A stretch of DNA of 23,349 nt from Pseudomonadota bacterium (GTDB lineage Bacteria > Myxococcota > Myxococcia > Myxococcales > Myxococcaceae). This document shows, one piece after another, positions 6,387 to 13,718 of the stretch. The translations under genes and the position numbers were made by a program. The notes below the pieces were generated by a model that worked only from the letters and a program-made list of their open reading frames with translations, had not been told where the DNA came from and ran no database searches. The stretch lies in contig JAFAAN010000173.1 of the NCBI GenBank assembly GCA_023426545.1, forward strand, positions 1 to 23,349, read 5' to 3'. Within the stretch, counting starts at the first letter, position 1; every line of letters starts with the position of its first letter.

Positions 6387-8756
6387 TCAGGGCGCCCCGG
6401 GGCCACGGCTCGCGGTGCCGCGCGTCGAGGAGAACACCACCTGCTCCTCGCTGTCCGCCACGCGCACGGTGAGCGTCCGCTCCACGCTCGCGAGCCCCAG
6501 CGGCGTGGACTGCGCCAGCTCGGACAGCAGCGAGCCCGCGGCGCGCAGGTGGAAGCCGGTGCTCCACATGCCCTCCAGCTCGCCGAACACGGCGCGCAGC
6601 TCGTCCGGGGCCTTTCGCTCGTCGATGGCGCGGCGCAGCCGGACCATGCCGCTCACGAAGTCCCGGCAGCGCACGAGCGTGTTGGGGTTCTTCGAGATGA
6701 TCTCCGCGAAGGAGAAGTTGCCGCCACCCGGGCGCCACTCGCTCTCGATGAGCTGCAGGTCCCTGCCCAGGTCATGCACCGTGGGGTCCTTCTGGAAATA
6801 CCACCTGGCGATCTGCGCGGCGCGGGTGGGCGGCAGGTCGTTCAGCATGAGGCTGCCCTGGTCCTGCACCTCGCGCAGGTACGCTTCCCAGATGGGCGCG
6901 TAGACGGCGCGGCGGAACTCGGGGGTGGCGCGGGGCGTGTGCTCGCTCCACGGCAGCGCGCGGGCCAGCGCGCGAGCGAAGCGCGGCAGCTCCAGCTCCT
7001 GGAGGCGAGGCACCAGGGCCCGGAACGGGTCGTCCGCCATCTTCAGCTCGAGCCGCGTCTCGATGGGGTGCTTGCCCACGTCCTCCTGCATCACCGCGAT
7101 GACGCTCGCCGCGTCCTTCGTGTCCAGCACGCCCCACACGACGGCGTCATCCACGGCCTGCTGCAAGTCCTTGCGCGACAGCTTCTTCTGCCGCCCCCAA
7201 AGCATCAGGTGCAGGCCGTAGCTGAAGTCGGCGGCCACCGGCGTGGGCGAGAAGCGCGCCATGTCCGCCTTCAGGTCCACCACCCACTGACCGCGGGTGC
7301 CCAGCAGCTTGTCCTCGTAGCCACGGCGCCCGAGGAACGCCAGGCGCCGGGCGCCCTGGAAGTTCTCCTGCGTCACCCAGGTCTGCTTCCGGACGTCCCG
7401 CGACTTGAGCAGCTCGAACGAGCCCAGCCCCAGCGAGAAGCCCACCGCCTGCTGCCGCGTGAGCGAGGTGGCGTGCAGGTAGTTGCGCAGCTCGAACTCG
7501 TTCGGCTGGGCGGCGCTCTTCATCCACTGCATCAACTCCACGAGGTTGCCCTTGACCAGGGACTCGTGGAAGCGAATGGCGGTGGCGTCCTCCACGACGA
7601 CCTCCAGCAGCGTGGAGGTCTCGGACAGGCGGAGGTAGTCGTACTGGAAGCCCTGGGCGATCTGCGTGCGGGCGGCATCGTCCAGCGCCCTGGCGACGCG
7701 GGCCTTGAAGTCGGCCCAGGCCTGGGGAAGGTGGGCAGGGTCCGCGAGCTGCGGGTCGATGCCGAGCCGCTCCAGCACCAACCCGAGCACGCGCTTCTGG
7801 TTGTCGTCCAGCTTCGCCTTGCTGGCCTTGTCCACCAGGCCGTCCATGATTTCCAGCGCGGTGTTGCCCTTCTTGACGAGCTCGCGCAGCACGGGCCCCA
7901 GCAGCGCCTCCAGGAGCTGGCCGACCTGTGCCTTCAGCGCCGCGGGGTCGAGCAGCTCGACGGTGATGCCCAGGCCCGCGGCCAGCGCCTGCTCGTGTGA
8001 CCGCGCCTTGCGCACCGCGACCTGGATGCGGCCGGTGCGGGGGCGCGAGAAGCTGAGCAGGTAGTCGTCGGTGAGGGAGACCCGGGCGGACAGGGCCGCC
8101 TTCACGCTCGTCTTCAGCGCCAGCAGCTCGCTGCCACGCAGGAAGCCCAGGCGGTTGAGGTTGGTGGGGAAGACGTCCGCCCAGTTGAGCTCCAGGCGCG
8201 ACTGGAGCGTGCCACGGGCCTGCCACGCCACTGCGTCGCCAGGGCCGAGCTTGGCGAGGTCCGTGGCCTGCATGAGCCGCAGCGCGGACAGGTCCGCGCG
8301 CGCGGCCTCGCGCATGTTCCGCGTCAGCGGGTGGGCGCGGTAGTCGCTGAGCGTGACGGTCAGCTCCGACTGGTTGTCGGCGGCGAGGAAGCCCAGGTTG
8401 GCGCCCGTGGCGGCCTTCACGCGCGCCGACACCTCGTAGCGCATCCAGCCCACCTGGCCGCCCAGCACGAGCTGTGGCCGCGGCGCCTGCTCCGATGTCT
8501 CGGTGGCCGCCTCGCCGACGATGCCGTTCTCGTCCACGTCCCCAGGCGAGTTGAAGTTGCGGACGGACGCCTCGGCACCCGCCTCGAAGGAGAGGGTGAA
8601 GCCGTTCATGGCCAGCTTGGGCGGGAGGATCTTCTCGTCCGTGAAGGCGCCCTGGGCCAGCGTCACCTTGATGTCCTGATCCTGGAGCTTCACGTCGGGA
8701 ATCTTCCCGGCGATGGCTTCGGGAAGCATTTCGAGCAGCGTGTCGACGACTTTCAT
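6387..8756 (-). CDS. Large protein of unknown function (789 residues)
   Basis: Not recognised as a member of any known family. The ATG at 8756 (MKVVDTLLEMLPEAIAG) has GGGGGA about 7 nt upstream; the frame is open to 8834, but that extension (Arg-rich, no Shine-Dalgarno) looks non-coding. There is no signal peptide and no convincing membrane segment, so a cytosolic location is likely. The first third is strand-like (TVTLSDYRAHPL, RLELNWADVFP, LLSFSRPRTGRIQVAVRKA). A helical middle follows (about 280-400; LLEALLGPVLRELVKKGNTALEIMDGLV), then a mixed C-terminal half with many Trp, Arg and Leu residues (WVTQENFQGARRLAFLGRRGYEDK; RAALPWSEH-type segments). Codon use matches its neighbours, so recent transfer is not indicated. 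It is downstream of the sigma-54 activator on the same strand, with a 151-nt gap, so it may have its own promoter. Confidence 0.8.
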   Translation of the reverse strand: MKVVDTLLEMLPEAIAGKIPDVKLQDQDIKVTLAQGAFTDEKILPPKLAMNGFTLSFEAGAEASVRNFNSPGDVDENGIVGEAATETSEQAPRPQLVLGGQVGWMRYEVSARVKAATGANLGFLAADNQSELTVTLSDYRAHPLTRNMREAARADLSALRLMQATDLAKLGPGDAVAWQARGTLQSRLELNWADVFPTNLNRLGFLRGSELLALKTSVKAALSARVSLTDDYLLSFSRPRTGRIQVAVRKARSHEQALAAGLGITVELLDPAALKAQVGQLLEALLGPVLRELVKKGNTALEIMDGLVDKASKAKLDDNQKRVLGLVLERLGIDPQLADPAHLPQAWADFKARVARALDDAARTQIAQGFQYDYLRLSETSTLLEVVVEDATAIRFHESLVKGNLVELMQWMKSAAQPNEFELRNYLHATSLTRQQAVGFSLGLGSFELLKSRDVRKQTWVTQENFQGARRLAFLGRRGYEDKLLGTRGQWVVDLKADMARFSPTPVAADFSYGLHLMLWGRQKKLSRKDLQQAVDDAVVWGVLDTKDAASVIAVMQEDVGKHPIETRLELKMADDPFRALVPRLQELELPRFARALARALPWSEHTPRATPEFRRAVYAPIWEAYLREVQDQGSLMLNDLPPTRAAQIARWYFQKDPTVHDLGRDLQLIESEWRPGGGNFSFAEIISKNPNTLVRCRDFVSGMVRLRRAIDERKAPDELRAVFGELEGMWSTGFHLRAAGSLLSELAQSTPLGLASVERTLTVRVADSEEQVVFSSTRGTASRGPGAP

Positions 8757-8772
8757 GCGCGTCCCCCAGAGC

Positions 8773-8802
8773 GAGGCCTCCCGCCAACGGGCTGGAGGCC
8801 TC
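8773..8802 (-). promoter_or_regulatory. Paired GAGGCCTC palindromes in the leader of the unknown gene
   Basis: The 8-bp perfect palindrome GAGGCCTC occurs at 8773-8780 and 8795-8802, with start points 22 bp apart (about two helical turns). In RNA the two copies can pair, with an inner CCCG-CCAA-CGGG stem, forming a hairpin that ends just before the Shine-Dalgarno sequence of the gene starting at 8756. It could be a protein-binding dyad or an RNA leader structure; either role is inferred. Confidence 0.3.
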
Positions 8803-8907
8803 CTCGTCGTACGCCGACGGTCAGCCAGGAACAAGGCGCATACCTGAAAATGCTAGTGAACACCGGACACATCGCCCTGGCGGGAGGTGTGTGCCTCGCG
8901 CGGTGCG

Positions 8908-10473
8908 TCAGGGCTCGTCGCCCAGGCCGTACTCCTTGAGCTTCCGCGCGAGCGTGTTGCGGCCAATCTCCAGCGCGCGGGCCGCGGCGGTGCGGTTGCC
9001 CTTCACGGCGTCCAGGACGCGCAGGATGTGGCGCCGCTCGACCTCGGCCAGCGGGAGCAGGGCCGACTCCGCTGGAGCGTCTGGCGCGGCGCTGGGCGCG
9101 AGCGCCGCGCGGTCGACGTTCGGCAGGGGCAGGTGCTCCTCGAGAATCTCGCCTTCGCACAGCACCACGGCGCTCTCGATGCAGTTCTCCAGCTCTCGCA
9201 CGTTCCCGGGCCAGCGGTAGCGCTTGAGGCGCTCCAGGGCGGGGGCGCTGAGGCGGGGCGGGGGCAGCCGGTGCCGCCGGGCGACGGCGGCGACGAAGTG
9301 GCGGGCGAGCCGCTCGATGTCCTCCGCGCCGCGCTCGCGCAGGGGCGGCAGCACCACCTCCACGACCTTGATCCGGTAGTAGAGGTCCTCGCGGAAGCGG
9401 CCCTCGGAGACCATGCGGGCGAGGTCCCGGTGCGTGGCGGCGACGATGCGCACGTCCACCTTGACGGCCTGGGTGCCGCCCACGCGCTCGAACTCGCGGT
9501 CCTGGATGACCCGGAGCAGCTTACCCTGCACGGGCAGGGGCAGCTCGCCCAGCTCGTCGATGAACACGGTGCCGCCGTTGGCGGCCTCGAACTTGCCGGG
9601 GACGCGGTGGTCCGCGCCGGTGAAGGCGCCGCGCTCGTGGCCGAACAGCTCGTTCTCGATGAGCGTGGCGGGCAGCGCCGCGCAGTCGACCTTGATGAAG
9701 GGCTGGTCCCTGCGCGGGCCGTTGACGTGGATGGCGCGGGCGAACAGCTCCTTCCCGCTGCCGCTCTCTCCGCGCAGCAGCACGGTGGCGTCGGTGGGCG
9801 CGGCCTTGCGCACCAGCCGGTAGATGGCCTGGAGCTGGGGGGACTCGCCGATGATGCGGTTGAAGAAGTAGCCCACCGGCACCTGGGGCTGGTCCCTGGC
9901 GCGCTGGAGCTCCTGGTAGAGGCTGGTGCTCTGGAGCGCGGCGCTGACCTGTGAGGCGATGACGGTGAGGCGCTCGGTGTCCTCGTCGGTGAAGCGGTCC
10001 GCGCCGCGGCGGTTGAGGACCTGGAGCACGCCGTAGAGGGCGCCGTCCCCGTCGCGCAGGGGCACCGCGAGCAGGCTGGTGGTGCGGTAGCCCGTCATCC
10101 GGTCGATGTCCGCGAAGAAGCGCTGCTCGCCGCGCGGGTCCGGCACGTTGATGGCGTGGCCAGCCTCCGCGACGGTGCCGGCGACGCCCTGACCCAGCCT
10201 GACGCGAATCTGGGACACCTCGGGCAGGTGCGCGGCGCGGCTGAACAGCTCGCGGCGGGCGGGGTCGAGCAGCCAGAGGGTCCCGCGGTCCGCTTGCAGG
10301 GTGATGGCGATGCGGTCCATGAGCGTCTGGAGGAACGCGTCGAGGTCCACCTCCCTGCCAACGAGTCCTCCGAAGGGGAGGAGCACCTGGGAGACATCCG
10401 AAGGGGCTTGGGGCATGGCGGGCAACGGCGGCAGGACGAAGGCCGAAGCCGCACCATAACATCCGGGGGGCAT
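8908..10473 (-). CDS. Sigma-54-dependent transcriptional activator, GAF-AAA+-Fis HTH
   Basis: Enhancer-binding protein that opens sigma-54 promoters using ATP. It has an N-terminal GAF sensor domain (about residues 30-170), a central AAA+ domain with Walker A GESGSGKE (235-242), the sigma-54-contacting GAFTGA loop (282-287) and Walker B GGTVFIDELGEL, and a C-terminal Fis-type helix-turn-helix (NRTAAARALEIGRNTLARKLKEYG). There is no receiver domain, so control is probably by a small ligand or protein at the GAF domain. The ATG at 10473 (521 residues) was chosen because GAGAGG, overlapping the upstream gene's stop, sits 8 nt before it; the frame extends to 10605 and a later ATG exists at 10416. 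It is the second gene of an operon with the hydrolase at 10487-11320 (13-nt gap). The target promoters may include its own operon. Confidence 0.92.
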   Translation of the reverse strand: MPPGCYGAASAFVLPPLPAMPQAPSDVSQVLLPFGGLVGREVDLDAFLQTLMDRIAITLQADRGTLWLLDPARRELFSRAAHLPEVSQIRVRLGQGVAGTVAEAGHAINVPDPRGEQRFFADIDRMTGYRTTSLLAVPLRDGDGALYGVLQVLNRRGADRFTDEDTERLTVIASQVSAALQSTSLYQELQRARDQPQVPVGYFFNRIIGESPQLQAIYRLVRKAAPTDATVLLRGESGSGKELFARAIHVNGPRRDQPFIKVDCAALPATLIENELFGHERGAFTGADHRVPGKFEAANGGTVFIDELGELPLPVQGKLLRVIQDREFERVGGTQAVKVDVRIVAATHRDLARMVSEGRFREDLYYRIKVVEVVLPPLRERGAEDIERLARHFVAAVARRHRLPPPRLSAPALERLKRYRWPGNVRELENCIESAVVLCEGEILEEHLPLPNVDRAALAPSAAPDAPAESALLPLAEVERRHILRVLDAVKGNRTAAARALEIGRNTLARKLKEYGLGDEP

Positions 10474-10486
10474 GGGGCCGCCTCTC

Positions 10487-11320
10487 TCAGGCCGCGCGGC
10501 CCAGCAGCAGCCGCTGGCCCTCGCGCGCAGGCTCGCAGACGGGGAACAGGGCCCGGGCCTGCTCGGCCATGTCCTCCAGCACGTCGTCGCCATGCGCCGG
10601 GTCATGGTGGAAGAGGCACAGGCGGCGGGCGCCCACGAGGCGGGCCACGCCCGCGGCGTCCATCATCGTCGAGTGGCCCCAGCCCTTCTTGGGGATGCCC
10701 TTGCGGCCCTCGTACTCGTCCGGCGTGTACTGCGCATCGAGACACAGCACGTCCGCGCCCTCGAAGAGACGGCCGACGTCGGGGGCGAGGTCCTCCACCC
10801 GCACCTCCACGTCGGTGGCGTAGACGAACGAATGGCCCTCCGCCTCCACGCGGTAGGCGAGACAGCCCTGCGGGTGGGGCACGTCGATGGGGGTGACGCG
10901 GAAGGGGCCGACTTCGATGGGCCGCGCGTGCAGCGCGGAGCGGAAGTCCATCCGCGAACGCATGGTGGTGAGGGGCACCGGGAAGTGCGGCGGCTGCATC
11001 TGCGCCGCCAGCTCCGACTGGAGCGCCTGGGCGCCGTTGGCGCCGGGGCCGTAGAGGGTCAGCTCCGAGGTGGGCAGGTAGGCCGGGGTGAAGAAGGGGA
11101 AGCCCTGCACGTGGTCCCAGTGCAGGTGCGAGAAGAAGAGGGTGGCCTTCTGGGGCGCGCCCTCGCGCATCATGATTTCGCCCAGCGCGCGGAGGCCCGT
11201 GCCCGCGTCCAGGATGAGCCGGTGGCCCTGGCTGGTGACCTCCACGCAGGCCGTGTTGCCGCCAATGCGCGAGCCCGACACCGCGATGCTCCCCCGAACG
11301 CCATGAAACCGGACTTCCAT
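10487..11320 (-). CDS. Metallo-beta-lactamase-fold hydrolase
   Basis: 277 residues, cytosolic, no signal peptide. The N-terminal FHGVRGSI and GGNTACVEV motifs place it in the GxRGS/GGNT branch of the metallo-beta-lactamase superfamily, which also contains RNase Z-like and PhnP-like phosphodiesterases. Metal-binding residues are visible: HLHWDH (His65, His67, Asp69, His70), a following DVPHPQG His, YATDVE Asp, and a late LFHHDPAH His. Both metal sites look complete. The substrate cannot be read from sequence; a phosphodiester is the reasonable guess. The start at 11320 has AAGGAG 8 nt upstream; the frame could be extended to 11344 but lacks a ribosome site there. It is the first gene of the operon with the sigma-54 activator, under the -24/-12 promoter at 11377-11392. 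Confidence 0.88.
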   Translation of the reverse strand: MEVRFHGVRGSIAVSGSRIGGNTACVEVTSQGHRLILDAGTGLRALGEIMMREGAPQKATLFFSHLHWDHVQGFPFFTPAYLPTSELTLYGPGANGAQALQSELAAQMQPPHFPVPLTTMRSRMDFRSALHARPIEVGPFRVTPIDVPHPQGCLAYRVEAEGHSFVYATDVEVRVEDLAPDVGRLFEGADVLCLDAQYTPDEYEGRKGIPKKGWGHSTMMDAAGVARLVGARRLCLFHHDPAHGDDVLEDMAEQARALFPVCEPAREGQRLLLGRAA

Positions 11321-11376
11321 CGTGAGTCTCCTTGCAGCGGGCATCCATGAGGATGCCCTGACGTGTGGAGGCTCAA

Positions 11377-11392
11377 AGCAGGGGATGTGCCA
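11377..11392 (-). promoter_or_regulatory. Sigma-54 (-24/-12) promoter of the hydrolase-activator operon
   Basis: The minus strand reads TGGCACATCCCCTGCT. Against the sigma-54 consensus TGGCACG-N4-TTGCW it matches 10 of 12 defined positions, keeps the invariant GG and GC and has the exact 10-nt spacing between them. Transcription would start near 11367, 47 nt before the hydrolase ATG. The second gene of the operon encodes a sigma-54 activator, so positive autoregulation is likely. Confidence 0.7.
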
Positions 11393-11441
11393 GACTCAAG
11401 TCCCTGGAATCACGAAAGCCATTCCGCGACACGCGCGTGTG

Positions 11442-11554
11442 TGTTCCAGATTGGAGCGCGCTGTTTCGTGAGGATGTTCCACTTTGGCGCGGCGCGAGTC
11501 CCCAGCTCGAATGTGTGCCATTGCGGCGTGAGTGCAGGAACGTTCCAGCTCGAC
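11442..11554. repeat. Repeated TGTTCCA-like elements, candidate upstream activator sites
   Basis: Four related 14-mers: TGTTCCAGATTGGA (11442-11455), TGTTCCACTTTGGC (11475-11488), TGTGCCATTGCGGC (11514-11527) and CGTTCCAGCTCGAC (11541-11554). The first two are partly dyad-symmetric (TCCA-N3-TGGA; CCA-N3-TGG). They lie about 75-190 nt upstream of the predicted sigma-54 transcription start, where enhancer-binding proteins usually bind. The fourth copy is the least similar. Confidence 0.45.
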
Positions 11555-11685
11555 GTCTGGCGGCCGGTGAGGTGAACGCCGGAGGGCGGCCGAGGCAGCG
11601 AGACCCCGCCAGGGCTCCGCGGCACTCCGCCGGGAGCGCAGGGCGCGCTTGGGTTCTACCGGGTCTCGGACGATGATGTCGGCAG

Positions 11686-12258
11686 ATGTCTTCCCGCCTC
11701 GCCAGCAACCCGCGCTGTACTCGCTGCAACCTGTCGCGCCACCTCTGCTTGTGCGACGAGATTCCCCAGGTCCAGACGCGGACGCGAATCCTCCTCGTCC
11801 AGCACGTGATGGAGATCGCGAAGAAGAGCAACACCGGCCGCGTGGCCGCGTTGGCGCTGGTGAACGCGAGGCATATCGTCCACGGCTCCCCCAGCGGGAC
11901 GTCCGACCTGGAGCTGCTGACCGAGCCCGGCACCTGGCTCCTGTATCCCGACGGGCCGGCCGCGCCGCCCGGCACCCCTCCGCCACGCCAGCTGGTGGTG
12001 CTGGATGCGAGTTGGTCCCAGGCGCGGCGGATGACGCAGCGGCTCCCCGTGCTGCGGACACTCCCACGTCTGGCGCTGCCACCGCCCGAGCCGGGGCTGC
12101 TCCGGCTTCGTGAGCCGTCACATCCCTCCGGCATGTCCACCCTGGATGCCGTCGCTCGCGCGGTGGCGGCCCTGGAAGGCACTGACGTGGCCGAGCCGCT
12201 GGTCCGGCTCGCCGCGCTCCGGGTTCAACGTATCGCCGCGTGCGGGACGTTGAGCTGA
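11686..12258 (+). CDS. DTW-domain tRNA-uridine aminocarboxypropyltransferase
   Basis: 190 residues. DTW-domain proteins (TapT/YfiP group) transfer the 3-amino-3-carboxypropyl group of S-adenosylmethionine to a tRNA uridine, giving acp3U. The N-terminus has the family's cysteine set CxxC...CLC (Cys11, Cys14, Cys21, Cys23). The DTW-type signature appears as LDASWSQARRM, and the second conserved motif as PSHPSGMSTLDAVA. The length is usual for the bacterial group. No strong Shine-Dalgarno sequence precedes the ATG at 11686, so the start is less certain than the family. It is a single gene, with a short hairpin after its stop. Confidence 0.85.
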   Translation: MSSRLASNPRCTRCNLSRHLCLCDEIPQVQTRTRILLVQHVMEIAKKSNTGRVAALALVNARHIVHGSPSGTSDLELLTEPGTWLLYPDGPAAPPGTPPPRQLVVLDASWSQARRMTQRLPVLRTLPRLALPPPEPGLLRLREPSHPSGMSTLDAVARAVAALEGTDVAEPLVRLAALRVQRIAACGTLS

Positions 12259-12273
12259 CGCCATGTCTCGGCC

Positions 12274-12289
12274 GTGCCCGCCCGGGCAC
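12274..12289 (+). terminator. Short hairpin after the DTW gene
   Basis: GTGCCCG / CGGGCAC can pair around a tight centre, 16 nt after the DTW-gene stop. There is no T-run. The remaining 160 nt to the cytochrome gene contain nothing else I can identify with confidence. Confidence 0.35.
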
Positions 12290-12452
12290 TCCCTGGGCAG
12301 GTGGTGCTGAGCCCTCCGGACACCCTGGGCGATGGACGCGTGGTGCGCGTCGCCGAGGGGCATGCCGCGCGCGAGTCCAGCGCTGTGTCGGGAAAGCATG
12401 ATAAAACAGTTTGTCAGGTGGCCTTGCGCCACTGCGCAGACGGGAGACTGAG

Positions 12453-12761
12453 ATGAAACGTTGGGTGTGGGTGTCTGTTTCGGCGATGGCCCTGGCGGGC
12501 AACGTCGCGTTCGCGAGTGAGGAGCTCGCGAAGGCCAAGAACTGTACGACCTGTCACTCAACGACGGCCCGGCTGGTCGGGCCCTCGTTCAAGGAGATCT
12601 CCGCCCGGTATGCGAAGCAGGAGAATATCGAGGACACGCTGACGCAGCGGGTGCTGAAGGGCGGTGGTGGCGTCTGGGGTGTTGTTCCCATGCCAGCGAA
12701 CGCTCAGGTCTCCGAGGCCGAGGCCCGCGCGCTGGTGAAGTGGATCATGACGCAGAAGTAG
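12453..12761 (+). CDS. Small periplasmic cytochrome c (class I, c551-like)
   Basis: 102 residues with a cleavable signal peptide (MKRWVWVSVSAMALAG..., likely cut after AFA at residue 21). One haem-binding motif CTTCH (Cys31, Cys34, His35) and a distal Met ligand in VPMPAN (Met80) give a complete His/Met haem site. The segment GGGGVWGVVPMPAN resembles the c551/c552 group. It is a soluble periplasmic electron carrier of about 80 residues after processing; its partner oxidase or reductase is not in the window. GGGAG lies about 8 nt before the ATG. The frame is open further upstream, but the signal peptide fixes this start. Confidence 0.9.
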   Translation: MKRWVWVSVSAMALAGNVAFASEELAKAKNCTTCHSTTARLVGPSFKEISARYAKQENIEDTLTQRVLKGGGGVWGVVPMPANAQVSEAEARALVKWIMTQK

Positions 12762-12835
12762 CGCGAGCTGAGCGCCCCGGAGGTGCGGCTGCCCGTGGCT
12801 TCTCTCCCCCGGGGACGTCCGGTATAGGACGGGCC

Positions 12836-13597
12836 ATGGCGTTCATCGCGTTCTCCACCATCAAGGGCGGCGTCGGCAAGACGACGCTGTGCTCGCACGT
12901 GGCGGCGGCCCTCGCGGACGCCGGGCGTCAGGTGCTGCTCCTGGACCTGGACCCGCAGGCCCACGCGTCGCTGGTGCTGGGGCTGGAGAGCCGAGAAGGC
13001 CCCTGTGTGGGGGACGCGCTGGGGCCTCGTCCCCGGCACACGCTGGCGCAGGTCGTGGTGGCTTCGCCCAAGCGGCCCGGCCTCTTCATCGCCCCCGCGT
13101 CGCCGCGCATGGCCGCCCAGGAGCGCGAGCTGTTCCAGTGGGGCCACCGCCTCCAGGCCATCCCCCGCGCCCTGAAGTCCCTGGGCTGGACGCCCGACGT
13201 CGTCCTCGCCGACACCCCGCCGAGCATCGGCGCCTACACCGAGGCCGTGCTCGCCACCGCCGACCTCGTCGTGGCGCCCGTACCCACCGGGGCCTTCGCC
13301 CTCCAGGGCCTGGGTGAAATCGAGGCCGCCTGGCGCGAGGTCCGGGAGGAGGGCGGCGAGCTCGTCGCCGTCGTCAACCTGTGGGATCGGCGCACCACCG
13401 CCACCAACGAGGCCATGGAAGGCGCGCTCGGTGAAGCCACCGTGCCCGTTCTGCGCACGCGGATTCCGCGCTCCGAGTCCATCAACCAGGCGGGGCTGGG
13501 CTACGAGGTGGTGTTCGACACGAGCCCCCAGGCCGCAGGCGTGGAGGAGTTGCGGGCGCTGGCGCAGGAGCTGGGGAAGCGCGTGGGCCTTCGCTGA
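12836..13597 (+). CDS. Orphan ParA-family ATPase
   Basis: 253 residues. The N-terminus MAFIAFSTIKGGVGKTT carries the deviant Walker A motif KGGVGKTT (residues 10-17), followed by LLLDLDPQAHAS and DTPPSIG, the other ParA nucleotide-binding motifs. It is the length of short ParA/Soj ATPases, which dimerise on ATP, bind DNA non-specifically and position a cargo. No ParB or centromere-like repeat is nearby, so a role in plasmid partition is unlikely; positioning of a protein complex is possible. ATG 12836 was chosen over the longer frame from 12740 because the ParA fold starts here. TATAGG at 12823-12828 lies only 7 nt before the ATG, so the mRNA may be leaderless. Confidence 0.87.
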   Translation: MAFIAFSTIKGGVGKTTLCSHVAAALADAGRQVLLLDLDPQAHASLVLGLESREGPCVGDALGPRPRHTLAQVVVASPKRPGLFIAPASPRMAAQERELFQWGHRLQAIPRALKSLGWTPDVVLADTPPSIGAYTEAVLATADLVVAPVPTGAFALQGLGEIEAAWREVREEGGELVAVVNLWDRRTTATNEAMEGALGEATVPVLRTRIPRSESINQAGLGYEVVFDTSPQAAGVEELRALAQELGKRVGLR

Positions 13598-13666
13598 TGT
13601 CCCGGAGCGGAGCTCCCCGGCGGGGCCACGCTCGACGGCCCGGGAACACCAGGGCCAGAAACACGA

Positions 13667-13701
13667 CGGCACCGTACGCAGACAGGGCGCGCACGGTGCC
13701 G
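13667..13701. terminator. Hairpin between convergent parA-like gene and rnk
   Basis: A perfect 9-bp stem CGGCACCGT / ACGGTGCCG with a 17-nt loop lies in the 121-nt gap between two converging genes. No T-run is present. A short minus-strand frame across this gap looks non-coding. Confidence 0.45.
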
Positions 13702-13718
13702 CGAGAGGGTGCCTCGGC

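Larger units (their letters stand above)
11321..11685. other. 365-nt divergent intergenic region, regulatory
   Basis: No credible gene lies here. Weak frames in this stretch have poor codon bias and no homology that I recognise. The left half, next to the hydrolase gene, holds a sigma-54-type promoter; 11440-11555 is visibly richer in A/T than its surroundings and holds repeated TGTTCCA-like elements. The right half up to the DTW gene is very GC-rich and shows no clear promoter. Confidence 0.6.

Noticed and set aside
6378..8000. A 540-codon plus-strand frame opposite the unknown gene
   Set aside because: The minus-strand frame has a good start, ribosome site and protein-like composition; the plus-strand product is a His/Arg/Gln/Val-rich antisense shadow.
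8806..8830. A TGGC...GGC pattern on the minus strand upstream of the unknown gene, considered as a second sigma-54 promoter
   Set aside because: Spacing is right but only the core GG and GC bases match; TGGCTG and CGGC are too far from consensus to support a call.
11363..11676. Short plus-strand frames in the 365-nt intergenic region
   Set aside because: Two overlapping frames compete, neither shows the local codon bias or a Shine-Dalgarno sequence, and the stretch is better explained as regulatory DNA.
12418..12432. GTGGC-N5-GCCAC inverted repeat before the cytochrome gene, considered as an operator or sigma-54 site
   Set aside because: The stem is only 5 bp, common at this GC content, and the -24/-12 spacing does not fit.
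13482..13694. A 70-codon minus-strand frame between the ParA and rnk genes
   Set aside because: Its first residues look like a hydrophobic leader, but most of it overlaps the end of the ParA gene and the rest is Pro/Arg/Ala-rich with no ribosome site.
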